Shown here piece by piece: positions 18,114-26,437 of a stretch of DNA of 64,000 bases. The stretch is taken from positions 7,036,501 through 7,100,500 of the forward strand of contig NZ_CP026681.1 in the NCBI RefSeq assembly GCF_002949735.1. The letters run 5' to 3'. The notes beneath the pieces were generated by a model that saw only the letters and a list, made by a program, of their open reading frames with translations, did not search any database and was not told where the DNA came from. Position 1 is the first letter of the stretch, and each line of letters starts with the position of its first letter. A program made the position numbers and the translations under genes. Origin of the DNA: Nostoc sp. 'Peltigera membranacea cyanobiont' N6 (lineage in GTDB: Bacteria; Cyanobacteriota; Cyanobacteriia; Cyanobacteriales; Nostocaceae).

Positions 18114-19070
18114 ATGCAAACCAAACAGCTTGGTAATTCGGAGCTTCACATTACCCCAATCGGCTTTGGTGCTTGGGCGATTGGTGGAGGTGGATGGGCT
18201 TTTGGTTGGGGAGCGCAGGACGATCGAGAATCTATTGAAGCCATCAATCGCGCTCTCGATCTCGGCGTTAATTGGATTGATACCGCAGCTATCTACGGTT
18301 TGGGACATTCTGAAGAGGTTGTTGCTAAGGCGCTCAAAGGTCGATCTAGTCGCCCCTACATTTTCACCAAATGCTCAATGATTTGGGATGAAAAGGGCGA
18401 AATTGGTCGCAGCCTAAAGGCGGATTCTGTACGGCGGGAAGTTGAAGCTAGTTTGCGCCGACTCGATATTGAAACCATCGATCTCTATCAAATCCACTGG
18501 CCTAACCCAGACTCAGATATCGAAGAAGGCTGGACAACTCTCGCCAAACTAAAAGATGAAGGGAAGGTTCGCTATATCGGCGTTTCAAACTTCAATGTTG
18601 AACAGTTGAAACGTATCCAGAATATTGCACCAGTTACTTCATTGCAACCGCCTTATTCACTGGTTAAGCCTGATGTCGAAAAGGAAATTCTGCCTTTTTG
18701 TAAGGAAAATAACATTGGTGTAATTGTCTATTCACCGATGCAATCTGGCTTGCTTACAGGAAAGATGACATCTGAGCGGATTGCCAATTTACCAGATGAT
18801 GATTGGCGCAAAGAGAGTAGTGAATTTCAGAAACCACGTCTATCTCGTAACCTGAAGCTAGTGGAGGTGTTGCAGCAAATTGGCAAGCAATACGATCGCG
18901 CCGCCGGTGAAGTTGCGATCGCTTGGACTTTAAATAATCCGGCGGTGACAGCTGCGATCGTTGGCGCACGCAATCCCCAGCAGGTGGATGGAATCATCGC
19001 TGCTGGGGAATTTCGCCTCAATCAGCAGGAACTAGAGCAGATTGGGGCTTTTCTGCGCGAGAATCCATAA
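18114..19070 (+). CDS. Aldo/keto reductase
   Basis: A 318-residue TIM-barrel oxidoreductase with the AKR tetrad D56, Y61, K86 and H128 (LYQIHWP). The NADPH-binding end has VGARNPQQVDG. Start taken at ATG 18114, preceded by GAAGAAGGTAG, rather than an upstream TTG at 18084. Its last 53 bp overlap, on the opposite strand, the 3' end of the cysteine desulfurase gene. Likely removes aldehydes or ketones; exact substrate unknown. Confidence 0.88.
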   Translation: MQTKQLGNSELHITPIGFGAWAIGGGGWAFGWGAQDDRESIEAINRALDLGVNWIDTAAIYGLGHSEEVVAKALKGRSSRPYIFTKCSMIWDEKGEIGRSLKADSVRREVEASLRRLDIETIDLYQIHWPNPDSDIEEGWTTLAKLKDEGKVRYIGVSNFNVEQLKRIQNIAPVTSLQPPYSLVKPDVEKEILPFCKENNIGVIVYSPMQSGLLTGKMTSERIANLPDDDWRKESSEFQKPRLSRNLKLVEVLQQIGKQYDRAAGEVAIAWTLNNPAVTAAIVGARNPQQVDGIIAAGEFRLNQQELEQIGAFLRENP

Positions 19071-20226
19071 AAGAGGTTTTGCGTAAACTTTGAATAGTTG
19101 CGATCGCATGTTTCGCGACAATATCAATCTCCTCTTGGGTATTAAACCGTCCAATACCAAACCGCACTGAAGCATAAGCTAGCTGTTGGGAACTTCCCAA
19201 TGCTGTCAGAACGCTGGAGGGGGCAGTATTTGCCGACGAGCAAGCAGATCCAGAAGAAACCGCCATTACTGGCTGCAATCCTAGCAAAAGCGCGGCTCCA
19301 TCCACTCCCTCAACACTGATATTCAAGTTCCCCGCCAATCGCTGTTGAGGGTGTCCATTGAGATGAATTCCTTCAAGTTGGGAAAGCTGTTCCCATAAAC
19401 TTTGTCTCAAATGGGTGAGGCGTTGGGTTTCTGTTGCTTGTTCTGCCAAGGCGATTTCTACAGCTTTCCCAAAGCCAACAATTTGCGGTGTATACAATGT
19501 CCCAGAACGCATCCCCCGTTCATGTCCGCCGCCGTGCTGCTGGGGAGCTAGTTGTACTCTGGGTTCCCGCCTGCGGACGTACAGCGCCCCAATGCCCTTT
19601 GGCCCAAATACTTTGTGTGCTGTTAGCGACATCAAGTCAATTTTCATCGCTTGCACATTTAAGGGAATTTTACCAATAGCTTGGGCTGCATCGGTGTGGA
19701 AAATGATGTTGTAAGCATGGCATAGTTCCCCAATTTCGGCTATTGGCTGTAACACGCCAATTTCGTTATTTGCAGCCATCACCGATACCAAGATCGTCTC
19801 AGGACGAAAAGCCTTTTGTAACTCAGTTAAATCTATCAATCCATCTTTTTTAACTGGGAGAATAGTAATTTCAAAACCGAGAGTTTTTAAATAGTTACAA
19901 GGGTCAATAACTGCATTATGTTCAGTTGCGACAGTAATAATATGCTGACCTTTTTTAAAATAAGCTTCGGCAACACCTTTTATAGCTAAATTATTAGCTT
20001 CTGTTGCCCCACTTGTAAAAACAATTTCTTCGGGAGTGGTATTAATTGCTGCTGCTAAAATCTCTCGCGTTTGTTTGACAGCAGCTTCTGCTTCCCACCC
20101 ATAAACATGACCAATACTAGATGGATTGCCAAACTTTTCTGTGAAGTAGGGGATCATTGCTGCTAATACCCGTTCATCTACGGGTGTAGTAGCGTGACAA
20201 TCAAGGTATATAGGACGAATAGACAT
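19018..20226 (-). CDS. Cysteine desulfurase (NifS/IscS family)
   Basis: A 402-residue PLP enzyme: the N-terminal YLDCHATTPVD, the PLP Schiff-base Lys205 in TAHKVFGPKG, and catalytic Cys329 in SSGSACSSANTAPS. It transfers cysteine sulfur for Fe-S clusters and other thio-cofactors. No nifU, iscU or nitrogenase genes are adjacent, so housekeeping versus specialised use is open. Its C-terminal tail (about 15 residues, MDSRAEKPQSALVPAD) is encoded antisense to the end of the aldo/keto reductase gene. Five bp separate it from the upstream nuclease-fold gene, implying co-transcription. Confidence 0.93.
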   Translation of the reverse strand: MSIRPIYLDCHATTPVDERVLAAMIPYFTEKFGNPSSIGHVYGWEAEAAVKQTREILAAAINTTPEEIVFTSGATEANNLAIKGVAEAYFKKGQHIITVATEHNAVIDPCNYLKTLGFEITILPVKKDGLIDLTELQKAFRPETILVSVMAANNEIGVLQPIAEIGELCHAYNIIFHTDAAQAIGKIPLNVQAMKIDLMSLTAHKVFGPKGIGALYVRRREPRVQLAPQQHGGGHERGMRSGTLYTPQIVGFGKAVEIALAEQATETQRLTHLRQSLWEQLSQLEGIHLNGHPQQRLAGNLNISVEGVDGAALLLGLQPVMAVSSGSACSSANTAPSSVLTALGSSQQLAYASVRFGIGRFNTQEEIDIVAKHAIATIQSLRKTSFMDSRAEKPQSALVPAD

Positions 20227-20231
20227 AATTA

Positions 20232-20858
20232 TTAACTCAAAATTTGACTCAAATTTTTTAATCCACTTAGAACTTGATACAATTCATTTTTTCGTTTTAA
20301 AAGTGTAAATTGGTCAGACATAGCATACCTTGGCTGATTTTGTTTGGCAAGCTTGAGGAAAATAAAATCACTGCCATTTGTTACTAATCCAAAAGTAGGT
20401 TTGTCTTGACTAGGATCGGCTAACATATAAGCCAGTGCTTGGGGTATGGCTTCTAAAAGAGAAAAACTAGACCTTTTAGATTCAATTACTAACAACCATA
20501 ATTTTTCTTGAATAACTAAAATATCAATTTTACCCCTAATAACTTCTTCTTCATTCTCCGCAGAAATTTCTATTGATTGCTCACCTCTTATATAAAAAGG
20601 CTCATCATAAAATCCAGCTAAATTTAGTAAAGGAGATAAAACTACTAATTTGACAGTTTCTTCTGACAAAGGAGGACGCTTGACTAAACGGAGAAAATGA
20701 AGTTTTACTCTGTCTAAATCTTGCTTTTCTAAATCTGTAATTTCCGGTAAATTATCAAACCATTCGATAAAGAACGCCTCCTCTTCGGCTAACTGTAGAC
20801 CAAATCTTTCTTCCAGATAAGCAAGCCCGACATTTTGTGCTTGGATAAATTGAACCAT
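20232..20858 (-). CDS. PD-(D/E)XK nuclease-fold protein (HsdR N-terminal-like)
   Basis: A 208-residue protein with D112 (GKIDILV) and E126-x-K128 (VIESKRSS), the PD-(D/E)XK catalytic pattern, in the arrangement found in the N-terminal domain of type I restriction subunits. No helicase domain or hsdM/hsdS partner is present, so it is a stand-alone domain often annotated as a restriction endonuclease subunit R-like protein. It starts the transcription unit that continues into the cysteine desulfurase (5-bp gap). Function unproven. Confidence 0.7.
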   Translation of the reverse strand: MVQFIQAQNVGLAYLEERFGLQLAEEEAFFIEWFDNLPEITDLEKQDLDRVKLHFLRLVKRPPLSEETVKLVVLSPLLNLAGFYDEPFYIRGEQSIEISAENEEEVIRGKIDILVIQEKLWLLVIESKRSSFSLLEAIPQALAYMLADPSQDKPTFGLVTNGSDFIFLKLAKQNQPRYAMSDQFTLLKRKNELYQVLSGLKNLSQILS

Positions 20859-20951
20859 AATTTCTTGAAAAGATGTAGTATAATTCTTTATGACACTGCT
20901 CCAGTATTAACCTACAGATGAAGAGCAAAAATAATTAACTTAAAAGTTTTC

Positions 20952-21148
20952 CTAAACAAAACTTGGTTGTGTTTGGCATAACCCTAACAATTCTTGTTCT
21001 GAGTAGACTGTTTGACTTGAATTATAGACAACACAAGACCATTTTTTGGCAAACTTACACGCAAACTCTAGTGCTAGTTGCTCACTTCCTGAAGTTTTGC
21101 TGACATCAAGTAGAATGTGAGTCTACCTGCATCCAATCGTGTTTGCAT
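20952..21148 (-). pseudogene. Small frame-shifted reading frame, unrecognised
   Basis: From ATG 21148 the frame reads MQTRLDAG, then changes register at about 21120-21126. The next frame continues for 56 codons (THILLDVSKTSGSEQLALEF onward) to a TAG at 20954-20952. The second part has normal protein-like composition and a Cys- and Tyr-containing end. One single-base change would join both parts into about 65 residues. I recognise no family. It could be a decayed small gene or a sequencing error. Confidence 0.45.
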
Positions 21149-21163
21149 AACTCACTTGGGACT

Positions 21164-21643
21164 TTATGTGGCTGCTAATTCCTGCAATTTAGTTAAAACT
21201 GCTTGTGCATGACCTTTGGCTTTTACGTTCGGCCAAGCATAGGCAATCATTTTATCAGGTGAGATGAGAAAAGTTGACCGAGCAACACCCATATATTCTT
21301 TGCCCATAAATTTTTTTAAGCGCCAAGCGCCGTAGGCTTCTGTCAAAATATGTTCTGGGTCACTCAACAGGGTGATTGACAAGTTATGTTTGCTGATAAA
21401 TTTACAATGGGATTTACCCGAATCTGGACTTACGCCTAAGATTTTTGCTCCTAGTGTGCTGAAGTCTTGATACAACTCGGTGAAATCTGTCGCTTCGGTG
21501 GTACAGCCTGGAGTGTCATCTTTGGGGTAGAAGTAGAGGACAACCCACTGGCTGCTGAGGTCGTCGAGAGTGAGTGAATTGCCATTTTGGTCAGGAGTGG
21601 AGAAATCTGGCGCTGGTTGTCCGACTTGGGGAATGTTGCTCAT
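21164..21643 (-). CDS. Peroxiredoxin Q/BCP family, 1-Cys-like variant
   Basis: A 159-residue thioredoxin-fold peroxidase with the peroxidatic Cys47 in FYPKDDTPGCTTEATDF. In E. coli BCP and many PrxQ proteins a resolving Cys sits five residues later; here that position is Thr52. The only nearby second Cys is in SGKSHCKF, so the resolving mechanism must differ or the enzyme works as a 1-Cys type. It reduces H2O2 and organic peroxides. Three more redox genes lie 2.7-4.7 kb away. Confidence 0.9.
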   Translation of the reverse strand: MSNIPQVGQPAPDFSTPDQNGNSLTLDDLSSQWVVLYFYPKDDTPGCTTEATDFTELYQDFSTLGAKILGVSPDSGKSHCKFISKHNLSITLLSDPEHILTEAYGAWRLKKFMGKEYMGVARSTFLISPDKMIAYAWPNVKAKGHAQAVLTKLQELAAT

Positions 21644-21866
21644 GATAGAGTATGAGAGGTAGCCTAAGCGTAGCTCGTCGTAGATATCGCTTTAGAATTG
21701 TACATATATTGGGCTATGCTTTCTAAACAAAAAACACCCAGAAAATAACCTTCTTCGAGTCATTAAATCCGAAAAATTGGTGGATGAAGACGGTAAAATA
21801 TTTTACTGCATCCATAGCTAATGACAAACCATAACTCTTGGAACTTTTAAAACATCCTCTAATACC

Positions 21867-21982
21867 ATTTCTTTATGAGGCTGCGCCAAATTTTCTTGGC
21901 TTCTTCTTTCTTTCTTTCTTTGTGTCCTTTGCGTCCTTTGCTGTTCGTTCCTCATATAGTTTGGCGCATCTTCATACAGAAT
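21867..21982. repeat. MITE-like element with 23-bp imperfect terminal inverted repeats
   Basis: The 21644-22076 gap has no gene. Its right part holds a 116-bp element whose ends, TATGAGGCTGCGCCAAA (21874-21890) and TTTGGCGCATCTTCATA (21960-21976), are inverted repeats with two mismatches that extend outward a few more bases. The inside has a CTTTCTTTCTTT run and TCCTTTG copies. A separate AATTACG-type repeat lies at 21990-22076. Confidence 0.55.
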
Positions 21983-22076
21983 TTGTATAAGAATTACGAA
22001 TTACGTTAGCGACACGAGAAGGCAAGTCCGCGATCGCTTTTAGCGTCTCGTAGAGAGCATCATTACGAATGACGAA

Positions 22077-24230
22077 TTATTTTTGTACGTGACGGATGAC
22101 CTCAGCAACTGACCAAGCTTGAGCGATCGCACCTCTGGGTGTGTGAGGTGAGTCACCATCAAAAATCTCCGAAATAGAACCCAGACAAGCGTTAAATAGG
22201 AAGTGGTCTAGCAAGGGTTGCCAATCAAAAGGCAACGATTGTTGTGGATAAAAACGTTGCCAAGCCCGAATATATGGCCCAATTAGCCAAGTCCAAACAG
22301 TGCCTTGATGATAGGCGCGATCGCGTTGCTCTTGATTCCCCTCATATCTCCCTTTGTATTCGGGATCTCCTGGATCGAGACTGCGAAGACCATAAGGAGT
22401 CAGCAAGCTGGCAGTTACCAAATCTAGTACTTGACACCCTTGTTGTTCAGAAAATCCACAATGGTGCAGCGACAGCGCCAAAACCGCATTAGGACGAATT
22501 TGAAAATTCCGGCGATCGTCTGGCTCAATAGTATCGTACAAATAACCTAGCTGAGGATTCCAGAACTTTTGCAGCGAGGTTTTAACCTTTTCTGCTTGTA
22601 AAGCATAGCGCTTTGCTTGCTTGTTGAGACGCGCTGGATCGCCAAACTTAAGCTGGCTCAAGTGGCTCAAGCGTTCTGCCCATTGACTCAGCCAACATAA
22701 CGCTGAATACCACAGTGCATTGATTTCCACTGGCTTACCGTGACGGGGAGTGACGGGGTTTGCCCCAATTACCACATCCATCCAGGTGAGGGCTACACCA
22801 CGAGCATCCCAACTAATTAATCCATCAATAGCATCAACCTGGATATTGTAGTGTGTACCACCAATAAAGGCTTTGTGGATTTGTTGAACTATGGGAAATT
22901 GCTCCGCCAAAAACTCCCAGTCTTGGGTAGCTTCTAAATAAAGCCCTAAAGTTTCAATCCACCACAGCGCCGCATCAATGCTGTTATAAAGTGGTTCACC
23001 ATCATCATCAGGAAATGTATTAGGCATTAAACCGTGGCGACAGGAATGCCCAAAAGTCCGTAATACTGCTTTTGCCAGGTCAAAGCGCTGTGGAGCTAGT
23101 ACCAACCCAGGTAAGGCAATTAATATGTCGCGTCCTCGCTCATTAAACCAGTGATAACCAGCAATGATTGTGGGGCCTGCTATTGAACCTCGATAGACGA
23201 TAAAGCGATCGCTTGCTTTGAGTAGTTTTTGCCAGAGTGGGGATTGGGAGTTGAATAACTCTTGCCTAGTCCCTCGTTCACTCCATCCAAAAATCTTGGA
23301 GAGCCGCTCTTGCTCTACTTCCACGGCTTCTGCAAAGGTTTCAGAGGTGAGAACACCTGCCGTTGAGTCGGGAAAACCTACTCGTGCTTCTAAAGTGACC
23401 ACATCTCCTGGTTGCAGTGTGACTATTAAGTAACCAGGACTGTAAAGGTCTTCCTTGTCACCTAATCCCCGTTTTGTCTCTTCAGACAATCCATAATTCC
23501 AATACCAAACTGCATCTGGTTGATATTTTCCTTGTGTCCAGCGCAAGTGCCAAGGTATACCGAAATTCCCAGATTTTTTTGCTTGCAGACAGACTTGCTG
23601 TTGCCCAAGCAATTCTGAAAACTGTAATCCTGAACTAGCAGTTTGCTGGTGGTGAAAATCACGTTCTGCTATCAGCAGTCGCAGCCGTAAAATTGCTGTA
23701 TCACTTCCGTCATAGCGATATTGGATCAAAATTCGATGGCAAAATTGGGATTGGGGAACTTGGCCCCCCCCCTGGGGATTAGGGGCGATGGGGATTGGGT
23801 ATTGAGAAGCATTCTTTCCTATTTCTAGTTCCTCGTTCTTCGCTCCTAATCCCCAGTCCCTAGTCCCCAGTCCCCAATCCCCAATCCCTACCAACCCATA
23901 AGGCATCACCAATTGTCTGGTTAACTGCCAGTTATTTTGACCCCAAGTCCATTTTGGAACTGGGTTAATATCAAAACCCCGCAACAGTTGGTAGCCTGTC
24001 AGTTCAATCCGATCGTTGCCCCAAACATTTGTCCCTAAAGCCACAACGCTCCCGGATACTTCTAAGCTAGCGTCTAAGTGCGAAAGCAGCAGATTCCTCC
24101 CAGAAGGCGGGTTTGTAGCGGTAAACAGCCAACCGTGATAGGTGCGCGTGCGGACATCAGAAACTGTACCACTGGCAAAACTTCCTAAGCCATTGGTAAG
24201 CAACCATTCTCTTGTATCTAAATCAGGCAT
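22077..24230 (-). CDS. Glycogen debranching enzyme / amylo-alpha-1,6-glucosidase
   Basis: A 717-residue protein. The N-terminal domain begins with EWLLTNGLGSFASGTVSD and RTYHGWLF, typical of the archaeal/bacterial GDE N-terminal domain. From about residue 330 an alpha/alpha-barrel GDE C-terminal domain follows (GYHWFNERGRDILIALPGL, PNTFPDDDGEPLYNSIDAALW, then YRYEGN-type segments). It removes alpha-1,6 branch stubs of glycogen in the cytosol. Residues 115-162 are not enzyme-like: they are encoded by a GGGGATTGGGGACT-type intergenic repeat. A nine-G run in the coding strand (23764-23772) lies inside it. If the frame is as given, the insertion is tolerated as a surface loop. Confidence 0.85.
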   Translation of the reverse strand: MPDLDTREWLLTNGLGSFASGTVSDVRTRTYHGWLFTATNPPSGRNLLLSHLDASLEVSGSVVALGTNVWGNDRIELTGYQLLRGFDINPVPKWTWGQNNWQLTRQLVMPYGLVGIGDWGLGTRDWGLGAKNEELEIGKNASQYPIPIAPNPQGGGQVPQSQFCHRILIQYRYDGSDTAILRLRLLIAERDFHHQQTASSGLQFSELLGQQQVCLQAKKSGNFGIPWHLRWTQGKYQPDAVWYWNYGLSEETKRGLGDKEDLYSPGYLIVTLQPGDVVTLEARVGFPDSTAGVLTSETFAEAVEVEQERLSKIFGWSERGTRQELFNSQSPLWQKLLKASDRFIVYRGSIAGPTIIAGYHWFNERGRDILIALPGLVLAPQRFDLAKAVLRTFGHSCRHGLMPNTFPDDDGEPLYNSIDAALWWIETLGLYLEATQDWEFLAEQFPIVQQIHKAFIGGTHYNIQVDAIDGLISWDARGVALTWMDVVIGANPVTPRHGKPVEINALWYSALCWLSQWAERLSHLSQLKFGDPARLNKQAKRYALQAEKVKTSLQKFWNPQLGYLYDTIEPDDRRNFQIRPNAVLALSLHHCGFSEQQGCQVLDLVTASLLTPYGLRSLDPGDPEYKGRYEGNQEQRDRAYHQGTVWTWLIGPYIRAWQRFYPQQSLPFDWQPLLDHFLFNACLGSISEIFDGDSPHTPRGAIAQAWSVAEVIRHVQK
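23745..23888. repeat. Intergenic-type repeat inserted in frame inside the debranching gene
   Basis: The coding strand reads GGGATTGGGGATTGGGGACT and similar units, then CCCAATCCCC and CCCCTAATCCCC units, so the insert is roughly palindromic. It encodes a Gly/Asp/Trp-rich then Pro-rich segment (residues 115-162). Related G-rich tracts occur between genes elsewhere in the window (16871-16900, 43893-43920). Its length preserves the frame. Confidence 0.75.
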
Positions 24231-24361
24231 TGGTTACTCAAAATCGTTATGAGTATGATATAGTCGTAACAGATCGTAATTAAACTGTGAGAGCGTGGAT
24301 GGGCGAGTTTGACTTGACCCGAATTCCAGCGCTAATAAACCGATAAAGGAGAATTAGGTTA

Positions 24362-24973
24362 ATGTCCCTTACTTACGGAACCGAAGGAAGCATCCGCGTT
24401 GGCCAACAAGCTCCCGATTTCACAGCAACGGCTGTGGTAGATCAGGAATTTAAGACAATCAAACTTTCCGATTATCGCGGTAAGTATGTCGTCCTGTTTT
24501 TCTACCCACTAGACTTTACCTTTGTTTGTCCTACTGAAATCACAGCATTTAGCGATCGCTACGAAGAATTCAAGAAAATCAATACCGAAGTCCTTGGGGC
24601 TTCCGTTGACAGTGAATTCTCCCACCTCGCTTGGATTCAAACAGATCGTAAGTCTGGTGGTGTCGGCGACTTGAATTATCCTCTAGTCTCAGACATTAAG
24701 AAAGAGATTAGCGCCGCTTACAACGTTCTCGATCCAGCAGCCGGTATTGCCTTGCGTGGTCTGTTCATCATCGATAAAGATGGTATCATACAGCACGCTA
24801 CCATCAACAACCTAGCTTTTGGTCGCAGCGTTGATGAAACCCTGCGGACATTACAAGCAATTCAGTATGTTCAGTCTCACCCCGATGAAGTTTGCCCAGC
24901 TGGTTGGCAACCTGGTGACAAGACAATGAATCCCGATCCAGTGAAGTCTAAAGTATACTTCTCTGCTGTCTAA
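24362..24973 (+). CDS. Typical 2-Cys peroxiredoxin
   Basis: A 203-residue peroxidase of the AhpC/Prx1 class: peroxidatic Cys56 in DFTFVCPTEI and resolving Cys178 in HPDEVCPAGW, the normal spacing. Close in style to the cyanobacterial and chloroplast BAS1 enzymes that are reduced by thioredoxin or NTRC and protect the photosynthetic apparatus from H2O2. AAAGGAG stands before ATG 24362. A strong terminator follows, so it is monocistronic. Confidence 0.95.
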   Translation: MSLTYGTEGSIRVGQQAPDFTATAVVDQEFKTIKLSDYRGKYVVLFFYPLDFTFVCPTEITAFSDRYEEFKKINTEVLGASVDSEFSHLAWIQTDRKSGGVGDLNYPLVSDIKKEISAAYNVLDPAAGIALRGLFIIDKDGIIQHATINNLAFGRSVDETLRTLQAIQYVQSHPDEVCPAGWQPGDKTMNPDPVKSKVYFSAV

Positions 24974-25030
24974 ATTTCGCTAGCGAGCAAACTCTAATTC
25001 AAGTTGTTGGAGTTGCCAGCAAAATCAATG

Positions 25031-25096
25031 AAAACCACAGATAAATAGAGATATACATGAAACCGTGTCAACCTCTGTATCTATCTGTGGTTTTTT
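25031..25096 (+). terminator. Intrinsic terminator of the 2-Cys peroxiredoxin gene
   Basis: AAAACCACAGATA (25031-25043) pairs with TATCTGTGGTTTT (25082-25094) and runs into a T6 tract ending at 25096. Confidence 0.8.
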
Positions 25097-25132
25097 CATA
25101 AAATAGGATTTAAATCATCAGGGTTAATAAAT

Positions 25133-25669
25133 ATGTTGACTTCAACTGATTTTAGTGGCTTATTAAATGAGCGGTTCTTCCGCAATTTTTTACCAGTTCC
25201 AGCTACAAATAAGCTTAGGTTGGGAGTAGGAACGCCTGATTTTCAATTACCAGATATTACCAACGGGGCTTTAGTAAAATTGTCTGATTATAAAGGCACG
25301 CAACCAGTTTTACTTGCCTTTACTCGCATCTTTACTGAAAAGCAATATTGCCCATTTTGTTTTCCTCATATCAAAGCCTTGAATGAGAACTACGAGCAAT
25401 TTAAAAATAGTGGTATAGAAGTTTTAATGATTACTAGTACCGATGAACGGCAGAGTCAAATTGTTGTAAGAGATTTAAGCTTAAAAATGCCGTTATTAAG
25501 CGATCCTAGTTGTCGAGTATTTCGTAATTATCAAGTAGGGCAAGCACTGGGAGCGCCTTTACCAGCCCAGTTTGTATTAGATAAAGAAGGAAAACTCAGC
25601 TACTGGCATTTATTTTCTTTTCTGGATCGCAATTCTAGTGTTGAGACTTTATTAGAACAATTCAATTGA
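25133..25669 (+). CDS. Peroxiredoxin-like (AhpC/TSA, TlpA-type) protein with CPFC motif
   Basis: A 178-residue thioredoxin-fold protein. The active-site helix is preceded by C73-P-F-C76 (QYCPFCFPHI), a CxxC pair instead of the TxxC motif of true peroxiredoxins. LGVGTPDFQLP and SDPSCRVFRNY are redoxin features. It may be a thiol-disulfide reductase or an atypical peroxiredoxin. A GST gene starts 55 bp downstream on the same strand, suggesting a two-gene redox unit. No signal peptide is obvious. Confidence 0.78.
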   Translation: MLTSTDFSGLLNERFFRNFLPVPATNKLRLGVGTPDFQLPDITNGALVKLSDYKGTQPVLLAFTRIFTEKQYCPFCFPHIKALNENYEQFKNSGIEVLMITSTDERQSQIVVRDLSLKMPLLSDPSCRVFRNYQVGQALGAPLPAQFVLDKEGKLSYWHLFSFLDRNSSVETLLEQFN

Positions 25670-25723
25670 GTATAAGGTGTAAAATTGGCAATGCCCACCC
25701 TACTGATAAAACTGTGAGGTTTT

Positions 25724-26392
25724 ATGGCGCTGACTCTTTATCACTCACCGATTTCTCCTAACTCTCGCCGCGTCTGGATTACTCTGCTGGAAAAAGGACT
25801 TGAATTTGAATTAGTAGACATAAAACTGGATGGGGAGCAGTTTAAACCAGATTTTTTGGCAATTAGCCCCTTCCACCTCATTCCAGCTTTGGTGGATGAC
25901 GGCTTTAATATAGTGGAATCTTTAGCAATTCTGGACTACTTAGAGGCAAAATATCCCACACCTGCGATGTTGCCTAAAGATGCCAAGGATTTAGCGATCG
26001 CGCGGATGGTACAACTGCTAACTGTGAATGAGCTTTTGCCAGCAACCACCACATTTCTACCTCAGATATTAGGCTTACCTGGGGAAAGTCCCGAAAAAAT
26101 CGAGCAGGCAAAGCAAAAAATCTTAACCGTGGTGAAATTATTTGAGAATTTACTTGACGATCGCCCTTACTTTGGTGGTGAAAACCTAACTCTAGCTGAG
26201 ATTGTGGCTGGAACTGTAGTAATATGGCTGCCGGAAGTAGGTATTTCCTTAAGTGATTATCCAAAACTGAATGCTTGGCACGATCGCTTAATTGTACGTC
26301 CATCGTGGCAAGCTACCGAAGCTACACCAGAGGCAATGGAAGCGTTTAAGTCCGTTATAATAGCGAGAAATACGCGGCAAATTCATACCTAA
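25724..26392 (+). CDS. Glutathione S-transferase family protein
   Basis: A 222-residue protein with an N-terminal thioredoxin-like domain: SPNSRRVW holds the candidate catalytic Ser, FHLIPALVDD supplies the cis-Pro, and ESLAILDYLEAKYP binds the glutathione gamma-Glu. An all-helical C-terminal domain carries LTLAEIVAGTVV. Likely conjugates or reduces electrophiles with glutathione. It lies 55 bp after the CPFC protein. Ends at a hairpin shared with the convergent dnaJ-like gene. Confidence 0.88.
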   Translation: MALTLYHSPISPNSRRVWITLLEKGLEFELVDIKLDGEQFKPDFLAISPFHLIPALVDDGFNIVESLAILDYLEAKYPTPAMLPKDAKDLAIARMVQLLTVNELLPATTTFLPQILGLPGESPEKIEQAKQKILTVVKLFENLLDDRPYFGGENLTLAEIVAGTVVIWLPEVGISLSDYPKLNAWHDRLIVRPSWQATEATPEAMEAFKSVIIARNTRQIHT

Positions 26393-26397
26393 TCAAT

Positions 26398-26425
26398 GTA
26401 GAGATGGTAAATTGACCGTCTCTAC
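26398..26425. terminator. Bidirectional hairpin
   Basis: GTAGAGATGGT (26398-26408) pairs with ACCGTCTCTAC (26415-26425) with one mismatch, between the convergent GST and DnaJ-like genes. Confidence 0.55.
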
Positions 26426-26437
26426 AATCTGCTATTT

